Positions 15,000 to 17,138 of a stretch of 17,138 nt of DNA are shown here, one piece after another. The notes under the pieces were generated by a model that saw only the letters and a program-made list of their open reading frames with translations, did no database searches and was not told the DNA's origin. The stretch is from an uncultured Bacteroidales bacterium (GTDB taxonomy: Bacteria; Bacteroidota; Bacteroidia; Bacteroidales; P3), in assembly GCA_905236405.1 (NCBI GenBank), contig CAJOQB010000062.1, positions 1 through 17,138 of the forward strand. Reading direction: 5' to 3'. Position 1 is the stretch's first letter. The number at the start of each line of letters is the position of its first letter. The position numbers and the translations under genes are program-made.

Positions 15000-16106
15000 A
15001 TGAAACGCTCCATAGTCATATTCGTGGTTTTGATGTTCGCTGTGGCGTCGAAACCGGTGAACGCACAGGCGGTCCATTCCGATTCGGAAGAACTGTGGCT
15101 GCAAGTCGACGCCAGCACCTTTTTCCGCGACGCCGAGTTCTTCATGCCTTTCGCTAAAGGCTATTCAGCCGCAGGGTTTTGGTTCACCCCCACGTTGTGT
15201 TATTCCGTCTATGATTATGCTCAGGTGCGTGCCGGAGTCAGGATGGTGGGAGTGGCAGGAACCGAGGGATTGTATCAAGTGCAACCCGTCTTCGGCATCG
15301 ATTTTTATCTCAACCATTGGTTGACACTCACGTTGGGCACCATCGATGCCACCAAAGGACACAATGTCGGCGACCCCATCTACGACCGTGAGCGGTGGTA
15401 CTACCATGACCAAGAAGACGGTATGCAAATCAAGACAAATACCGAGCATTGGACAAGCGACACATGGCTCGATTGGGAGCATTTCCTCGAGCCGTGGACA
15501 GCCGATCAAGAGCGTTTCACCGCAGGCACGCGACAGCTGTTTACGCTTCGCCCCGACGAATCCTTGTTCAATGTGTCGCTTCCGTTGGCCTTCAGCGGCA
15601 GCCATCGGGGCGGACAGATTTCCACCCTCGACACCTGTATCGAGACGTTGTTCAACGAGAGTGTGGGGCTTGTCTTCTCGTACGACAACCATGCAGACAA
15701 AAAGGTCTCCCTCTCGTTGCCTGCCTATTTCTTCCAAAACAACTCGCCTACCGTCCACACGAAGTATGAGCAAGGATGGGGCTTCTATCCGCAGTTGAGT
15801 TTCGAAAAACAGTTCGTTCGCAAGGATAACACCTTGGAGGTGAATGTGGGTTACTGGTATGGCTATCAGTACCTCTCGGCACGGGGTGGTGCCTTGTTCC
15901 ATTGCTACTCCCCCTTCGATGCTTCCTATGTCGACCCTTATCGCAACATGGTGACGATGGGTGTCTCGCTCCGTCACTCCGTACCGTGTTTCGATTTGAC
16001 GCTCGATGCCGAAGGGTATTACGATATGCTACTCAGCGAATTCGATTTTGTTATAGGGCTCAACTTGCGTTTCTCCAACGCCTGGCTGCTGTGGAGTGGA
16101 CGGTGA
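15000..16106 (+). CDS. Predicted outer-membrane beta-barrel protein, function unknown
   Basis: The protein has 368 residues and a signal peptide ending near VNAQA (20-24). The mature part has many alternating hydrophobic/aromatic segments with short turns (YAQVRAGVRMVGVAG, VFGIDFYLNHWLTLTLGTID, VGLVFSYDNHADKKVSLSLPAYFF, TLEVNVGYWYGYQYLS, FDFVIGLNLRFSNAWLLW), typical of an outer-membrane barrel of perhaps 12-14 strands; the strand number is a guess. A long Trp- and Asp-rich section at about 125-180 may be an extracellular loop. I do not recognise a named family. It lies 12 bp after the TlpA-like gene and is followed by a hairpin terminator about 58 bp past its stop. The last residues LLWSGR do not end in the usual aromatic residue. 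Confidence 0.85.
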   Translation: MKRSIVIFVVLMFAVASKPVNAQAVHSDSEELWLQVDASTFFRDAEFFMPFAKGYSAAGFWFTPTLCYSVYDYAQVRAGVRMVGVAGTEGLYQVQPVFGIDFYLNHWLTLTLGTIDATKGHNVGDPIYDRERWYYHDQEDGMQIKTNTEHWTSDTWLDWEHFLEPWTADQERFTAGTRQLFTLRPDESLFNVSLPLAFSGSHRGGQISTLDTCIETLFNESVGLVFSYDNHADKKVSLSLPAYFFQNNSPTVHTKYEQGWGFYPQLSFEKQFVRKDNTLEVNVGYWYGYQYLSARGGALFHCYSPFDASYVDPYRNMVTMGVSLRHSVPCFDLTLDAEGYYDMLLSEFDFVIGLNLRFSNAWLLWSGR

Positions 16107-16156
16107 GAAGCCAATCGTTTTTTGCTGTTAAATCTTCAAAAAAACAAAAAAAAGTG

Positions 16157-16165
16157 TATTTTTGC
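16157..16165 (+). promoter_or_regulatory. Possible -7 box upstream of the C1B peptidase gene
   Basis: TATTTTTGC fits TAnnTTTGC, but it directly abuts the 5' arm of the hairpin at 16165-16205, so a start about 7 nt downstream would cut into the stem. No -33 element is visible at 19-20 nt. It may be the promoter of the peptidase gene, giving a leader of about 73 nt, or a chance match in an A/T-rich tract. Confidence 0.35.
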
Positions 16166-16214
16166 ACTCGCTCCCAATGTCCCGAGAAGGGTGGGGGAGT
16201 GAGTGTATTTTTTT
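16165..16214 (+). terminator. Rho-independent terminator after the beta-barrel gene
   Basis: CACTCGCTCCC (16165-16175) pairs with GGGAGTGAGTG (16195-16205), an 11-bp stem with one G-U wobble. An inner CCC/GGG pairing is possible in the loop. A TATTTTTTT tract (16206-16214) follows directly, which completes a classical intrinsic terminator. It is 58 bp past the stop of the barrel gene and 30 bp before the ATG of the peptidase gene. Because a promoter-like box abuts its left arm, it could also lie in the leader of the peptidase gene. Confidence 0.75.
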
Positions 16215-16244
16215 GGATTGTAATATAATAACAGTTATAAAAAG

Positions 16245-17138
16245 ATGAAGATAAAAGTCTATATCGTGGCTGCAATGCTTCTGTGTGGCTTTTCGTTGTC
16301 GGCTCAAAACAACGGAGGCATCGACGAGGTGATGATGCAGCAAATCAAGAAATCCTACAGCGGCAACGCAAGCGACAAAGCATTGCGTAACGCTATGGTT
16401 AACAACAACTTGACTAAGTTGGCGATGAACTATGAGAACGTCACCGCGTTCGACTCCCACTTCAGCCATCGCGTCAAGTCGGTGGCCGTCACCGACCAGA
16501 AGTCGAGCGGTCGTTGCTGGATGTTCACCGGCATGAATGTGCTTCGCAACCGTGCCATCCGCGAACACAACCTGCCCAACAACTTCCAGTTCTCGCAGGC
16601 CTACACCTTCTTCTACGACCAGTTGGAGAAGAGCAACCTCTTCCTGCAAGCCGTCATCGACACCCGTTCCAAACCCATGACCGACCAAGAGGTCGAATGG
16701 CTGTTCAAAAACCCCATCGGCGACGGTGGTCAGTTCACCGGTGTTGCCAACCTCATCAGCAAATACGGCCTTGTCCCTTCCGATGTGATGCCTGAGACGT
16801 TCAACACCAACAACACCAGCGAGGTCAGCCGCCTCATCGCCCTAAAGCTTCGCGAGTACGGCCTTGAGCTCCGCGAAGATGCGAAGACCCTCTACAAATC
16901 CCCAATGAAAGACAAGGCGGCACAGCATCTGCAGGCCAAGAAGACCGAGATGCTCGGCACCATCTATCGCATGCTGGTGCTCACCATGGGCGAGCCTCCT
17001 GCTCAGTTCACCTGGCAGCAGAAGAACGCCAAAGGCGAGATTGTCTCTACCGACACCTACACCCCCATGTCGTTCTACGAGAAATTCGCCAAGACCGACT
17101 TCACAAAGTACTACATGGTGATGAACGACCCCACGCGC
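16245..17138 (+). CDS. Secreted C1B cysteine peptidase (aminopeptidase C/bleomycin hydrolase type), 3' truncated by the window
   Basis: 298 residues are visible and the gene runs off the right edge. A signal peptide MKIKVYIVAAMLLCGFSLSAQ shows export, unlike the cytoplasmic PepC of Gram-positive bacteria and the bleomycin hydrolases of eukaryotes. The active-site motif DQKSSGRCWMF is at 84-94, with Cys91 the nucleophile and Gln85 the oxyanion-hole residue. The family motif around GDGGQF (about 159-164) follows, and the stretch LPNNFQFSQAYTFFYDQLEK is typical of C1B. The catalytic His and Asn would be beyond the window. The frame opens at the ATG at 16245, in an A-rich leader with no Shine-Dalgarno sequence. 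These peptidases trim peptides from the N-terminus as hexameric barrels; a periplasmic location suggests peptide scavenging. Confidence 0.93.
   Translation, partial: MKIKVYIVAAMLLCGFSLSAQNNGGIDEVMMQQIKKSYSGNASDKALRNAMVNNNLTKLAMNYENVTAFDSHFSHRVKSVAVTDQKSSGRCWMFTGMNVLRNRAIREHNLPNNFQFSQAYTFFYDQLEKSNLFLQAVIDTRSKPMTDQEVEWLFKNPIGDGGQFTGVANLISKYGLVPSDVMPETFNTNNTSEVSRLIALKLREYGLELREDAKTLYKSPMKDKAAQHLQAKKTEMLGTIYRMLVLTMGEPPAQFTWQQKNAKGEIVSTDTYTPMSFYEKFAKTDFTKYYMVMNDPTR

Overview
The window looks like a chromosomal segment from a member of the Bacteroidales (phylum Bacteroidota). The evidence is the Bacteroidetes-type -7 promoter boxes (TAnnTTTGC, with perfect or near-perfect copies at 8-16, 13681-13689 and 13814-13822), AT-rich leaders without Shine-Dalgarno sequences, and gene families typical of the group: a TlpA-like lipoprotein with a DUF4369-type N-terminus, a trio of SurA/parvulin-type proteins, MoxR, a secreted M16 protease and a secreted C1B aminopeptidase. 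Genus cannot be fixed by eye. No rRNA, tRNA, insertion sequence, integrase or CRISPR array was seen.

Region 1 (1-1634, + strand) is the least conventional part. A promoter box at the left edge leads into a long leader holding a four-copy 11-bp tandem repeat (61-104) and a five-copy heptad array (174-208). A 62-residue single-pass membrane protein (212-400) follows, resembling Bacteroidales 'smalltalk' proteins. A structured spacer and a second heptad array (518-552) come next. A 336-residue, GC-rich gene (563-1573) encodes a basic N-terminal domain joined by a Gly/Ser linker to one divergent InlB-type B-repeat, with no signal peptide. A strong hairpin at 1605-1634 ends this block and also serves the gene arriving from the other strand.

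Region 2 (13617 down to 1664, - strand) is a tightly packed run of eight genes with gaps of 15-55 bp and no internal promoter or terminator that I could find: guaB (IMP dehydrogenase), a two-rotamase periplasmic PPIase, a rotamase-less SurA-like lipoprotein, a SurA-like PPIase, a MoxR AAA+ ATPase, an unrecognised secreted protein, panB, and a secreted M16 metallopeptidase. It reads as one operon of about 12 kb. Two biosynthetic genes (guaB for GMP, panB for pantothenate/CoA) flank a core concerned with folding and quality control of exported proteins.

Region 3 (13618-13874) is the divergent intergenic region carrying both outward promoters. Region 4 (13875 to the right edge, + strand) has a two-gene unit, a TlpA-like thioredoxin-fold lipoprotein and a predicted outer-membrane beta-barrel, then a hairpin terminator and the start of a secreted bleomycin-hydrolase/aminopeptidase C-type cysteine peptidase cut off by the window end. 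The strongest candidate for something undescribed is region 1: two unlike genes sharing matched heptad-repeat leaders.
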